Shown here: one piece after another, positions 35,309-44,947 of the stretch
How positions within the stretch are numbered: the first letter of the stretch is position 1
Layout of the letters: each line of letters begins with the position of its first letter
Origin: Vulcanisaeta sp. JCM 16159
GTDB lineage: Archaea; Thermoproteota; Thermoprotei; Thermoproteales; Thermocladiaceae
DNA: 64,000 nt
Direction of reading: 5' to 3'
Assembly: GCF_001316265.1 (NCBI RefSeq)
Contig: NZ_BBDN01000009.1
Span: 40,320 to 104,319, forward strand
The notes under the pieces: model-generated
The model's database searches: none
What the model was told of the DNA's origin: nothing
What the model saw: only the letters and a program-made list of their open reading frames with translations
Position numbers and translations under genes: made by a program

Positions 35309-35563
35309 TTAACCATTACATAACCTAGTTACATGCTTATTTCTAGCCATTGTATCCCTCTCGATCATAATTGTTGTATAATTAATCCCACTACCATTAT
35401 AATTCTTCATCGCTTGCGTAATCATTGTATTATTAATACGGTTTGTTTCATTAAGTGGAGGATTACTGTGAGTATTTATTGTGTATAATTGATGAGCGAT
35501 AATTATTATGGCTATTATTGAGAATAGTACAGTCACTAGTACTATCGTTATTCTTAATCCCAT
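35309..35563 (-). CDS. small membrane-anchored, sequon-rich protein
   Basis: 84 residues, MGLRITIVLVTVLFSIIAIIIIAH signal anchor plus a short ectodomain with four N-glycosylation sequons (NET, NNT, NGS, NYT). Preceded on its strand by AT-rich promoter-like sequence. No family; probably an exported crenarchaeal small protein. Confidence 0.45.
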   Translation of the reverse strand: MGLRITIVLVTVLFSIIAIIIIAHQLYTINTHSNPPLNETNRINNTMITQAMKNYNGSGINYTTIMIERDTMARNKHVTRLCNG

Positions 35564-35679
35564 AATACTTACTTTGCCATGTACTAATTTAAATATTCAT
35601 TGCACTATGGTGTTTTATTAATTCATGTTGAATCATGAGTAAGACTTATTTGCTGAAGTTATTAGTTCTTATTGATTCC

Positions 35680-35745
35680 CGTGCCGATGAGCCCCGCGGG
35701 AGCGCGGGCCTGTGAGCCGGCATCCGTCGGGCATGGAGCCCAATA
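35680..35745. ncRNA. GC-rich structured region, possible small RNA
   Basis: In otherwise AT-rich sequence, TGCCGA pairs with TCGGGCA (about 35682 and 35727) around an inner GCCC...GGGC hairpin. GATGAG and TGTGAG face each other, as in kink-turn RNAs. It does not match tRNA or a clear C/D box RNA. Strand unresolved. Confidence 0.35.
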
Positions 35746-35748
35746 CAT

Positions 35749-36774
35749 TCACTTTCTTCCGCATTCTTCATTGATTACATTCATTATTATTCTCATTGCT
35801 TCCTCAAATATATCTCTCTTAACCGACCCTAAACCAACCCTAATACCATCATCTTTACCAAAGTATTGCCCAGGTACTGTCAGTACATCCTTACTTAGCA
35901 TTTTTCTTGCAAGGTCGCTTCCTGTGATTCCCTGGCATCTAATTCTCATGTAGAATATCGGCATGTACTCGACGTAGCTAATATTGACGTAATCATGGGC
36001 GTCATTAATCATCTTTCTCATGGTATCAATGTTCGGCACAATAATACCTAAATTCCTCTCCTTAACCCAATTCCTGTTTCGTAGGAGTATTGATGTATAC
36101 CTTAGGTTTAGGTCAATAACGAGAGGGCTAACTAAATCAATTACTCCATTTATCTCCTTTATTACCTTATTATCGCCGATTACCCAACCAACCTTGAGTT
36201 CATTCATCGTGTAGAATTTCGATGTGCTGAAGGTGAATATCATGTTCTCCATAGGTAGTCCCCTGAGATTGTTCTCCACGAACTCCAGGAATATTGAATC
36301 AATAACGGCGTAGGCCTTCTTCCGCCTCAATTCATCACTTAACTCCCAAAGCAACTTCTTGTTCAAGAATATGCCGAGTGGGTTGTTTGGATTTGAGAAG
36401 AAGAGTGCCGAGCCCATCTCGATATGATTAAATAACTCAGTCAATGAATCATCGATGTTTAATTCCGTTTGCCTTAAATGTAAGAATTTAGGCAATACCC
36501 TTATTGGTTCGTATTCGGGTATTACGGTAATTACGTGTTCGATAAGTCCCAATTCCCTAAGTGCGGTTAAGGCGGCGAAATTGCCCTCCTGAGTGCCATG
36601 TGTGATTGCCAGATTCCCTCTATCAACGCCGTAAATGTGCATTAATTCATCGGTTAAATTACCTGCTTCGCCAAGGCCCTCTATTTCGTTTAATGGTATT
36701 GGCAGTACTCCGCTACTTGATACGTTATACTTAGCGTTGTGGGTCCGTAGCCACGTGAGATGGCCGATCTCCAC
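35749..36774 (-). CDS. PLP-dependent class I/II aminotransferase
   Basis: A 341-residue fold-type I aminotransferase: ITHGTQEGNFAALTAL cofactor loop, FFSNPNNPLGIFL (NPNNP), VIDSIFLEF (PLP-binding Asp) and STSKFYTMNELKVGWVIG (Schiff-base Lys). The C-terminal arginine is in GIRVGLGS. The substrate is unclear; HisC-like and Asp/aromatic enzymes share this layout. Confidence 0.8.
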   Translation of the reverse strand: MEIGHLTWLRTHNAKYNVSSSGVLPIPLNEIEGLGEAGNLTDELMHIYGVDRGNLAITHGTQEGNFAALTALRELGLIEHVITVIPEYEPIRVLPKFLHLRQTELNIDDSLTELFNHIEMGSALFFSNPNNPLGIFLNKKLLWELSDELRRKKAYAVIDSIFLEFVENNLRGLPMENMIFTFSTSKFYTMNELKVGWVIGDNKVIKEINGVIDLVSPLVIDLNLRYTSILLRNRNWVKERNLGIIVPNIDTMRKMINDAHDYVNISYVEYMPIFYMRIRCQGITGSDLARKMLSKDVLTVPGQYFGKDDGIRVGLGSVKRDIFEEAMRIIMNVINEECGRK

Positions 36775-36850
36775 AAATTAACGAACTATTCCTCACTTAT
36801 TAAGCAGTACTTGGGTAAACCCTAAATAATGCATGCGTATTTACTAGGTC

Positions 36851-38423
36851 ATGACGCATGAGAAGAGTTTTGTCTTGGTTATAGATCAGGGAACCACTGG
36901 TACGAGGGCTGCCTTGGTTTCTCGAGATGGTTCAATAATAGGCTATGCATATCACGAGCATACACAGATTTACCCAAAGCCTGCCTGGGTCGAGCATGAT
37001 CCATTGGAGATTTGGGAGAAGACGAGGCTCGTGATTAAGGAGGTCCTTGAATATACTAAGGTTGACCCAAGGGAGATAGCGGCAATCGGTATTACTAATC
37101 AGCGTGAAACCACGGTCATTTGGGATCCAAGAAATGGACAACCAATCCACAACGCCATAGTCTGGCAGGATAGGAGAACGTCACAACTCGTGGATTACCT
37201 AAGGCAGAATTACCACAGTGTTATTCAGGAAAGGACCGGCCTTGTTCCTGACGCTTATTTCTCCGGGACAAAGATTTGGTGGCTTCTTGATAATGTACCT
37301 GGGCTTAGGGATAAGGCGAAAAGGGGTGAGGTTATTTTTGGTACGATAGATACCTGGATAATTTGGAACCTGACCAGGGGCAATAAGGACGTATTAACAC
37401 CGGAGATGGGTGGTGCCCACGTTACCGATTATAGTAATGCTTCCAGGACCATGATCTTTAACATACATAAGCTTGATTGGGATGATGAATTGCTCGAGAT
37501 TGAGGCAAAATACCTAGGGATATACTGCCATTACCAAGACCATCAAGTGATAGGAGGATATACGGTTATACGGGCCCGGAGGTTTCTCAATTATTAGGCG
37601 GTGTGAGCATACCTGTTTGTGGTGATGCTGGTGATCAGCAGGCTGCTTTATTCGGCCAAGTCGGTTTTGATGTCGGTGAAGTTAAGTCGACCTATGGTAC
37701 CGGGAACTTCATATTAATGAATATTGGGGATGCACCAGTAAGGTCTAAGGCAAATCTATTAACCACGGTTTACTACTCCATTGAGGAGGGCAAGGCTAAG
37801 TACGCGCTTGAGGGTAGTATATTCATCACCGGAGCGGCCGTGCAGTGGTTGAGGGATGGTCTCAAGATAATAGAGGTTTCCGACGAGATAGAACATTGGC
37901 AGTCTCAGCCCCCGATACTGGCGGTGTTTACTTTGTACCGGCATTCACCGGGCTTGGTGCACCGTATTGGGATCAGTATGCCCGTGGTCTCATAATAGGC
38001 ATTACGCGTGGAACGGAGAGGAAACACATCGCCAGGGCTGTCCTTGAGGCAATAGCGTATCTAAATAGGGATGTTCTCGAGGCTATGATTAATGATACGG
38101 GAATTAAGATACCGAGGATTAAGGTCGATGGTGGCGCAGCCAGGAATAACTTCCTAATGCAGTTCCAGGCCGACATAACGGGTATTGAGGTCTGGAGACC
38201 AGTAATATTTGAAACAACGTCATTGGGTGCAGGTTACTTGGCAGGATTAGCCGTGGGCCTCTGGAAGAGTCTAGGTGAAATCGCAAGGAACTGGAAATTA
38301 GACAGGGTGTTTAAACCAAGGATGGACGTGGAAACAAGGGAACGATTGTATAAGGGCTGGAGGGCAGCTGTACAGAGAGCCCTGGGTTGGGCTAGGGAGA
38401 TTCCGTGGGCATATGGATTATAG
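36851..38423 (+). CDS. glpK: glycerol kinase (two or three frameshifts)
   Basis: ATP-dependent glycerol phosphorylation, FGGY family. N-terminal [42 protein letters not shown] and [12 protein letters not shown] are present. After shifts near 37520-37600 comes [14 protein letters not shown]...[13 protein letters not shown], and after another near 37905 [15 protein letters not shown] and [19 protein letters not shown]. Total about 500 residues as expected. It heads a glycerol block with GDPD, GlpA-type dehydrogenase and a monoglyceride lipase. Confidence 0.88.
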
Positions 38424-38583
38424 ATTATAAATACACAGAGAATAAATATAATAAATACGTAATACAATACCATAGCGAGAACTAAAGCGTTAAGTATTCA
38501 TTCAAGGCTTAATAATCCCAGGTATTGAGAGACGTCAGTAATGTTTAATTACTTTAATCATTTTAGGTTAAAACGACAAGGAT

Positions 38584-39309
38584 ATGGTTTTGGTTTTTGG
38601 CCATAGGGGTGCCATGGGTTATGCCCCTGAGAATACGTTGCCATCATTTAGGATGGCCATTGACATGGGTGTTGATGGTGTTGAGCTTGATGTCCACATG
38701 ACTAGGGATGGTGAGGTCGTGGTTATTCATGACTTCACGGTTGATAGGACGACAAATGGTAGTGGCTTTGTTAAGGACTTAACTCTGGCGGAGATAAAGA
38801 GGCTTGACGCGGGTGTTAGGTTTGGTGGTAAGTGGCGTGACGTTAGGGTACCAACGCTTGAGGAGGTGTTTAGGGAGTTTGGTAGGAGGATTAAGTATAA
38901 GGTTGAGATTAAGCGTGGTAGTGATTATTACCCTGGCATTGAGGGTAAGGTTATTGATTTAATTAGGCGATATAATGTTGACGCACAAATAATTTCCTTT
39001 GACTTTGATGCTCTGAGTAATGTTAGGGCTATTGATAGGGACATGGAGATTGGCGTAATATTTGTTGGCAGGGTTTCTTGGTTCATTGACATCGCTAAGA
39101 AACTAAATGCGCAATGGCTACATGCATCTCATGATTTAATTGATAGAAAGGGCATCGAGATGGCACATAGGCTCGGGCTGAAGGTCGGTGCCTGGACTGT
39201 GAATGATGAGGAGGAGGCGAGGCGTCTTGTTGACGTGGGTGTTGACGACATTACAAGTAATTATCCAGATAGGGTTATACGCAGTGTTAAGGTTGGTAAG
39301 GTGATTTAG
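38584..39309 (+). CDS. glycerophosphodiester phosphodiesterase
   Basis: Hydrolyses glycerophosphodiesters to glycerol-3-phosphate and alcohol. GDPD TIM barrel with FGHRGAMGYAPENTLPSF (catalytic His/Arg/Glu), GVELDVHMTRDGEVVVIHD (Glu/Asp metal ligands and second His) and KVEIK. 241 residues, no signal peptide, so cytoplasmic. It ends 1 bp before the glycerol-3-phosphate dehydrogenase, clearly one operon. Confidence 0.9.
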   Translation: MVLVFGHRGAMGYAPENTLPSFRMAIDMGVDGVELDVHMTRDGEVVVIHDFTVDRTTNGSGFVKDLTLAEIKRLDAGVRFGGKWRDVRVPTLEEVFREFGRRIKYKVEIKRGSDYYPGIEGKVIDLIRRYNVDAQIISFDFDALSNVRAIDRDMEIGVIFVGRVSWFIDIAKKLNAQWLHASHDLIDRKGIEMAHRLGLKVGAWTVNDEEEARRLVDVGVDDITSNYPDRVIRSVKVGKVI

Positions 39310-39310
39310 C

Positions 39311-40603
39311 ATGGAGTTTGATGTGGCTATAATCGGTGGTGGAGTTAATGGTGTATTCACGGCATTGGACCTTGCACTTAGGGGATTGAAGGTAGTACTC
39401 CTCGAGAAAGGAGTAATTGGTGGCGGCACATCGGGTAAAATGCATGGTCTGTTACATAGTGGTGCTAGGTACGTGGTTACTGACCCAAAGGCCGCGGTTG
39501 AGTGCGCGGAGGAGAATAAAATCATTGCCAGGATAGCCCCTCACGTGGTTGATGATACTGGCGGTTATTTTGTGGCGGTTACCAAGGACGACCTGGACTT
39601 CCAGGAAGAGTTCATTAGTGGTTTAAGGAGGGCTAACATCGATTATAAAATCATCGATACTAGGGATGCGGTTAGGGAGGAACCTAACCTAAACCCTGAG
39701 GTTAAGGCTGTAATTGAGGTTCCCGATAAGGTCGTGTATGCGAGGGAATTATTAATTAGCGCAGCTATTTCTGCCTACATAGAGGGTGCGTTGGTTATTC
39801 AAAACGCCGAGGTCGTAGGCCTTAATATCAATGGTGATGAAATAACAAGTGCGGTGGTTAGGGATGGGGCTAAAGGCGATATTAAACGTGTGAATGCGAA
39901 GGTCTTCGTTAACGCAGCAGGTCCCTGGGCTGGACGTGTAGCTGGTATGGCCGGTATAAACGTTGATATCATGCCAACAATGGGTGTTATGGTCGTTTAT
40001 AGGCATAGGCTTGCGAGGAGGGTCATTAATAGGATGAGACCCCCATCCGATGGTGACATACTCGTGCCTTACGGCCACGTATCGATTATGGGGACGACCG
40101 CCGTCATTGTGGATGATCCTGACAATTTAACGATAAGTAAGGACGATATTGAGTTCCTAACATCTGAGGGCTCCCAAATGGTCCCTGCATTGGCCAGGGA
40201 ACCAGTTATTAGGGCTTACGCATCGGTTAGACCCTTGATAAATATGCCGGGGGTTACAGGGAGGGAGGCGACTAGGGACTTCATGGTAGTGAGGCATGAG
40301 AGACCAAAGAACTTGGTCTCGGTAATTGGTGGTAAATTCACAACAGGTAGGTTGGTTGGAGAGAGGTTGGCGGATGAAGTTTCGAAGTTTCTAGGCGTTA
40401 GTAAGGCCTCAAGGACTAAGGAACACACGCTATTTGGAGCCAATCCAAGTTCTGATATTAAGGATTTGGATCAAGAAACAATATCAATAGTTAAGTCCTT
40501 CGAGGGAACTATTGATGAGGAGAGGGGCTTAATTGCATCATTAACGTTAATTCTGCACCACATAGTCCATAGGAGTAGGTCATTGATTGGGTGGTCTACA
40601 TGA
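39311..40603 (+). CDS. FAD-dependent glycerol-3-phosphate dehydrogenase
   Basis: DAO-family flavoprotein oxidising glycerol-3-phosphate to dihydroxyacetone phosphate. N-terminal FDVAIIGGGVNGVFTALDLALRG dinucleotide-binding motif, GGGTSGKMHGLLHSGARY, FVNAAGPWAGRVAGMAG and C-terminal VIGGKFTTGRLVGERLADE. 430 residues, GlpA/GlpD-like; the final residues (VHRSRSLIGWST) may be frameshifted as they overlap the next start. It follows GDPD without a gap. Confidence 0.85.
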   Translation: MEFDVAIIGGGVNGVFTALDLALRGLKVVLLEKGVIGGGTSGKMHGLLHSGARYVVTDPKAAVECAEENKIIARIAPHVVDDTGGYFVAVTKDDLDFQEEFISGLRRANIDYKIIDTRDAVREEPNLNPEVKAVIEVPDKVVYARELLISAAISAYIEGALVIQNAEVVGLNINGDEITSAVVRDGAKGDIKRVNAKVFVNAAGPWAGRVAGMAGINVDIMPTMGVMVVYRHRLARRVINRMRPPSDGDILVPYGHVSIMGTTAVIVDDPDNLTISKDDIEFLTSEGSQMVPALAREPVIRAYASVRPLINMPGVTGREATRDFMVVRHERPKNLVSVIGGKFTTGRLVGERLADEVSKFLGVSKASRTKEHTLFGANPSSDIKDLDQETISIVKSFEGTIDEERGLIASLTLILHHIVHRSRSLIGWST

Positions 40604-41070
40604 GTAGCGAATTGCATTATAATGGGTCATTCACTATTAATAAGGCGCCCGGCGATGTGATAGGCTTCATTACGGACTTACCTAGGGCGATTACCTGCAT
40701 ACCTAATATAATTAACCACGAAGTAATTGATAAGGAGAAGGTCAGGGCCAGGTTTAGGGTCGACCTTGGCAATGAGGTCCCAATTGCTGAGTTGAGGAGA
40801 ATAACTACTGACGCAGTTGTGGAGCTGATTAGGTGGTCAGGAAATGAGGTTAAGTACAGGGTTGATGGTAGGGCTGCGGGTAGCGCAATAAGTATATTAT
40901 TGACAATAAGAGTTAATGCAACAGGTAGTGGTTCCCAAGTTGATTGGGATGCTACGGCAAGCCTGGGTAGGCTTCTTCAATTGGTGGGTAGGTTTGTGAA
41001 CATTGATTCCTTGGTTAGAAAGATCTCCGAGGACACTATCCATGGATTTATAGAATGCTTGTCAAAGTAA
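40600..41070 (+). CDS. CoxG/SRPBCC-fold protein
   Basis: 156 residues from ATG 40600. LHYNGSFTINKAPGDVIGFITDLPRAITCIPNIINHEVIDKEKVRARF is the START/SRPBCC pattern of the carbon monoxide dehydrogenase subunit G family. It continues SQVDWDATASLGRLLQLVGRFVN and ISEDTIHGFIECL. No CO dehydrogenase genes are near, so the role is open. It overlaps the GlpA-type gene end and may accompany lipid or glycerol metabolism. Confidence 0.65.
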   Translation: MSSELHYNGSFTINKAPGDVIGFITDLPRAITCIPNIINHEVIDKEKVRARFRVDLGNEVPIAELRRITTDAVVELIRWSGNEVKYRVDGRAAGSAISILLTIRVNATGSGSQVDWDATASLGRLLQLVGRFVNIDSLVRKISEDTIHGFIECLSK

Positions 41071-41119
41071 GTAATTTATTTATTTTATACCCTTAAAAGC
41101 ATGCAATGAAGCATCAATT

Positions 41120-41953
41120 ATGCCTCAGAGGGTTGAGGAGAAGATTCGGCTTAGTACAGGTATTAATGTGCATTATAGGTGTTGGTTGGCTGATAAGCCG
41201 TTGGGTCTTGTGATTGGGGTTCACGGCTTCGCAGAGCACAGCGGTAGGTATAATGACTTCGGTAATTACCTATCAAGTAACGGATACTCACTATGCATGC
41301 AGGACCTAAGGGGGCATGGATTGACGGCAAGCCCTAAGGACCTTGGTTACGTGGATAGCTTCGACTTATTTCTAAATGATCTCGAGGACTTCATAGAGTC
41401 CATGCTCAAGAAGACAGGCTTTGGCTCAGTATTCCTATTTGGGCACTCAATGGGTGGCTTAATAGTCCTTCATTACTTAGGTAGGATTAGCAAGGGTGTG
41501 CATACCGCCATAACAAGTGGCGCGGCGGCGATTGTAAGTGTAAGTGCTGGTTCCTGGTTTATGTTATCGTTGCTAAACGCATTATCACCAAGGTATAGGT
41601 TAAGTCTACCAATAAATCCCGAATTTCTAACGCATGATAAGAAGGTCGTAGAGGAGTACGTAAGTGACCCGCTCGTCTTTAAGAAGCCCACAGTAAGGAT
41701 GCTGCATGAGCTCGTTAAGGCATCAAGGGAGGTGTGGAAGTACATTGATAACATATCGGTACCCATAATGATGATGCATGGTGGTGAGGACAAGGTGGTA
41801 CCGCCAAGGGCCACCCAGGAGGTATTCAGTAAATTAAGGGTTAGTGATAAGGTGATGAGGATCTACGATGGTATGTACCACGAAATACTAAATGAGTTGA
41901 ATAAGAAGGCGGTTTATGAGGATGTGCTAAACTGGTTGAAAGCCCATACTTAA
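41120..41953 (+). CDS. alpha/beta hydrolase, monoacylglycerol lipase-like
   Basis: 277 residues. Oxyanion region GVHGFAEHSGRYNDFGNYL, DLRGHGLTASPKD, nucleophile GHSMGG (Ser110), acid in MMHGGEDKVVPP and His in YDGMYHEILNE. The GFAEHSGRY signature is typical of monoglyceride lipases. Next to glpK, GDPD and glycerol-3-phosphate dehydrogenase it may release glycerol for the pathway. Convergent 27-bp overlap with the next gene. Confidence 0.85.
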   Translation: MPQRVEEKIRLSTGINVHYRCWLADKPLGLVIGVHGFAEHSGRYNDFGNYLSSNGYSLCMQDLRGHGLTASPKDLGYVDSFDLFLNDLEDFIESMLKKTGFGSVFLFGHSMGGLIVLHYLGRISKGVHTAITSGAAAIVSVSAGSWFMLSLLNALSPRYRLSLPINPEFLTHDKKVVEEYVSDPLVFKKPTVRMLHELVKASREVWKYIDNISVPIMMMHGGEDKVVPPRATQEVFSKLRVSDKVMRIYDGMYHEILNELNKKAVYEDVLNWLKAHT

Positions 41954-42920
41954 CTCACCGCAGTTTTTATACGCGTCTAACACGGCCTTTAAATCACGTA
42001 GTGCAATCTCAGGCGGCATTGGGACATCGGTATTATTAAGCACTGATTGAATGAAGAGTTCGATTTCCCTCTCAACAGTATTAACCTTCTCGACAACCAC
42101 CTTATCCTGCCTACCATCAATACTTATTAGTAAATCGCCGTACGGCTTACCAGGGACACGACTACTTGGATCCTCCATTATGAAGCCGTGCTCGCCATAG
42201 ATCTCGAAGGCCGGTGCCTATCACCGCCTGGCGACGACCAGGAATAAAGCAGGACACCCACAGCGCCACTCCTGAACCTAAATATTGATACACTAATGTC
42301 CTCACCCTCAAGTCCAGCAAAGCCGTGCGCACATACTAACTTAACCTCCGTATAATCACCACCAAGGTTTAACAGAGTATCAACGTAGTGAATACCCCCA
42401 TCAATAAGTGCACCACCACCCATTAACTCCCTAATCCTCCTCCAACCACCTGGCGAGTTATACTGAAGCTCCTAACTACTATCATTGAGACCCTGCCCAA
42501 TTGTCTCATTAGCTCCCTGGCCTTCCATACTGATGTATCGAAGAAATGATTCTCTAGGACCATGAATTTCTTACCGCTTGATTTAACTATGTTTATAACG
42601 TTCATGGCCTCCTCGATTGTTCTCGCTATAGGCTTCTCAAGCATCACGTGCTTGCCAGCCTCAAGGGCGGCTATACTCATTGGCATGTGCGCATCATGGC
42701 TAACCACGAGATCCACGACATCGACATTAGACCTTAGCACATCGCTATACCTCGTAAAGTATCCACTCGCCTCATACTCCCTATAGCAATCCTTCGCATA
42801 CTCTTCAGTCCTGCTAAACACGTAGATATCTAACCCATACCTATTACGTAACTTCGACAACGCATTTAGGTGAACCCGGCCAAAACCCCTGCACCCAATA
42901 ACAGCGATTTTAAGGGCCAT
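41927..42920 (-). CDS. Gfo/Idh/MocA-family oxidoreductase (two frameshifts)
   Basis: NAD(P)-dependent sugar-type dehydrogenase. MALKIAVIGCRGFGRVHLNALS binding motif and GKHVMLEKPIARTIEEAM (EKP) are in the first part. Shifts near 42430 and 42200 join GGALIDGGIHYVDTLLNLGG (DxGxHxxD) and a C-terminal VNTVEREIELFIQSVLN...PEIALRDLKAVLDAY. About 330 residues. Substrate unknown. Confidence 0.8.
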
Positions 42921-43364
42921 TGATTTAACCCAAGGTACGGTCTATTTAAATGATTTCTTTGCAGGGGCCTTTCTTGGGTCAACACTATGAAAAACCTGCC
43001 AGAACCATGTAGTGCTGGTCTACCCTGTTAAAATTAATACTTTAATCATCAACGAACTACTGGCTTCACTTTTAACTTCATCTTCAATTCCTTAAACACA
43101 AACAACGTACTCTCACCAACATCTAACCTATTCATAACCTTCATCAATTGCAGGTGGTTCTTTAGATATGAGGTAAATTCCAGCTGAAGGCATTGTATTT
43201 ATTATATTGCCTGGGCATAACGTGATTATTAATACCGTCAGTCTCGGATGGAGTAGTCCATAGAATATACCTTTTCTCGTCCTAACTATATTATTCATGT
43301 ATTCTTAATGAATTATCGATTATTGTAAGTATATGATAATTTTATTTCGTATAATTACTGGTAA
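42921..43364. other. 444-bp intergenic region with a possible gene remnant
   Basis: No full gene is visible. On the minus strand about 43050-43195 encodes LQLEFTSYLKNHLQLMKVMNRL then DVGESTLFVFKELKMKLKVK before a stop, without a convincing start, so it may be a decayed or truncated protein tail. The stretch nearest 43365 is AT-rich promoter-like DNA for the ATPase gene. Confidence 0.3.
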
Positions 43365-44003
43365 TTGATGTATGATTACGTAATTAATTGTGGAAGGGTT
43401 AACGAGGATTCATTGGTTGGCGCATCGATTAAGGAGATCATTAATTGGGCTGTGGATAAAATAATGAGGAAAGAAAGAGCTTTGGTTATAACAGGAGAGA
43501 GCGGCAGTGGCAAAACTACGGCATTATTGGCGATAATGAATAGACTAAGGAAGTTAGGGATACCGGTGGCCTATGTAAACTCATACAATGAGCTTGGGCT
43601 TAAGTCTATAAAGCTTATTGATTGCCATAATGATTCAAACGCAAGGGTAATTCTTGTTGATGATATTGATGCCGCGTTTGCAGTGCCTAAGATTGCCCAG
43701 GGCTTCGTCAATAAGTTATTGGGGTTCAATGGTACCATAGTTGTTACACTAACAGTACCGTTGTTAGTGAGTAATGATTTAGAGATGCTTGAACCATTAA
43801 TAATGCTTTTACGTTCAGCGTCTAGGGTTGCCATTGAGTATCGTGATGATGAACTAAGGGCTTTTGCGCAAAGGATTGGTATTGACTATGTTAGACCAAT
43901 AATGAGAACCCCAGGTATGGTATTAAGGAATTTTAGGAGGTTGAGTGGTAATAACGATTCGGCGCTAAGTAGGGTACTTAATGATGGCAATGTAGTACTA
44001 TAG
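43365..44003 (+). CDS. AAA-type P-loop ATPase
   Basis: 212 residues. Walker A GESGSGKTT (44-52), Walker B RVILVDDIDAAF, a sensor-like TIVVTLTVPLL and a C-terminal helical region (DDELRAFAQRIGIDYVRPIMRTPGMVLRNFRRL). It resembles small archaeal ORC/DnaA-like or STAND-type ATPase modules without a clear effector domain. The end overlaps the convergent gene 43998 by 6 bp. Confidence 0.65.
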   Translation: MMYDYVINCGRVNEDSLVGASIKEIINWAVDKIMRKERALVITGESGSGKTTALLAIMNRLRKLGIPVAYVNSYNELGLKSIKLIDCHNDSNARVILVDDIDAAFAVPKIAQGFVNKLLGFNGTIVVTLTVPLLVSNDLEMLEPLIMLLRSASRVAIEYRDDELRAFAQRIGIDYVRPIMRTPGMVLRNFRRLSGNNDSALSRVLNDGNVVL

Positions 44004-44936
44004 AATTCCGCGGAATTCCTGCTTCATCTTCTCAATGAGCATCTCTGAGCAATCAAGCACGTTGGTGCTTCCTAAGTCAATCAGGTTTATTCCAATACCA
44101 TTAATCTTAAGTGTTTCTAGATTAATCCAGGTTATTTTGAGGAGGTTAGGATTAATACTTCCTTGAACGGTCGATACAGTAAGGGCATACTCGCCATTTA
44201 TTAAATACTCAGTGGTATGGTCTTTCTCGTCAATTTTGATGTCGAAGTACTCCTTAAGCATGTCAATATCTTCCTTCAGTACGTACGCCTTGATGTAATT
44301 ATCGTTCAATTTATTATTATTTATTAAGTATTCGGCAGCGTCAGTATTCGTGGGCACCCTATTCAAGCCCTTGGTCAGGAGGTATATGTAGGTATCCGCT
44401 AGGACATCAAGACCTAAATGCGTTGGGTTTATTACGAAGTATATGGGCAATGTTATTAAGCTCTCCACATCTATGCTTGTTAGTCTTTCAAATAACTTCT
44501 CAAGCGGTGCTATTTGTTCGCCATTAATGTTCCTTAACTTAATTTCAATACCATACCTCCTCATTAGCATCTTGTCGACATACGCAACCCTCTCTCCCTC
44601 ACGTATTGTTTTATCCTTACACGTTACTGATAATACGCCCTCATTAACGCTTATTGACAAGCAGTCATTGAATTCCGCATATTTAATGTTATCAATAGAC
44701 CAATTATTTATCTTGGCAAGGTCGGCAAGTAGTGTTACTGAATCCTCAGTAATTATATAATCTATGTTCTTGCCATCAACGCGATAGTCGTATGCATTAT
44801 ATGGGTATAAATTGATGATGTCTTCCGTGCTGAGTGACATTATTGAGCCTTCCTTGAGCGCCTTTACTATGAAGGTTTCCTTAACCATATCCTCAACTAT
44901 CTTCCTAATCCTCACTAGTATCTCAAGCGCATTCAT
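43998..44936 (-). CDS. large hypothetical protein
   Basis: 312 residues, no TM, acidic, alpha/beta: MNALEILVRIRKIVEDMVKETFIVKALKEGSIMSLS... with repeated beta hairpins (VNEGVLSVTCKDKTI, GEYALTVSTVQGSINPNLLKITW). I do not recognise it. It lies between an AAA ATPase (convergent) and a PPP phosphatase (divergent, 11 bp between starts), which suggests a shared control region with the phosphatase. Confidence 0.55.
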   Translation of the reverse strand: MNALEILVRIRKIVEDMVKETFIVKALKEGSIMSLSTEDIINLYPYNAYDYRVDGKNIDYIITEDSVTLLADLAKINNWSIDNIKYAEFNDCLSISVNEGVLSVTCKDKTIREGERVAYVDKMLMRRYGIEIKLRNINGEQIAPLEKLFERLTSIDVESLITLPIYFVINPTHLGLDVLADTYIYLLTKGLNRVPTNTDAAEYLINNNKLNDNYIKAYVLKEDIDMLKEYFDIKIDEKDHTTEYLINGEYALTVSTVQGSINPNLLKITWINLETLKINGIGINLIDLGSTNVLDCSEMLIEKMKQEFRGIL

Positions 44937-44947
44937 TTAATTAATGA

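Noticed and set aside
35236..35313. Possible C/D box RNA downstream of tRNA-Leu
   Set aside because: CTGA boxes are present but the C box has a mismatch and spacing to the first D box is far too long; not listed as a gene.
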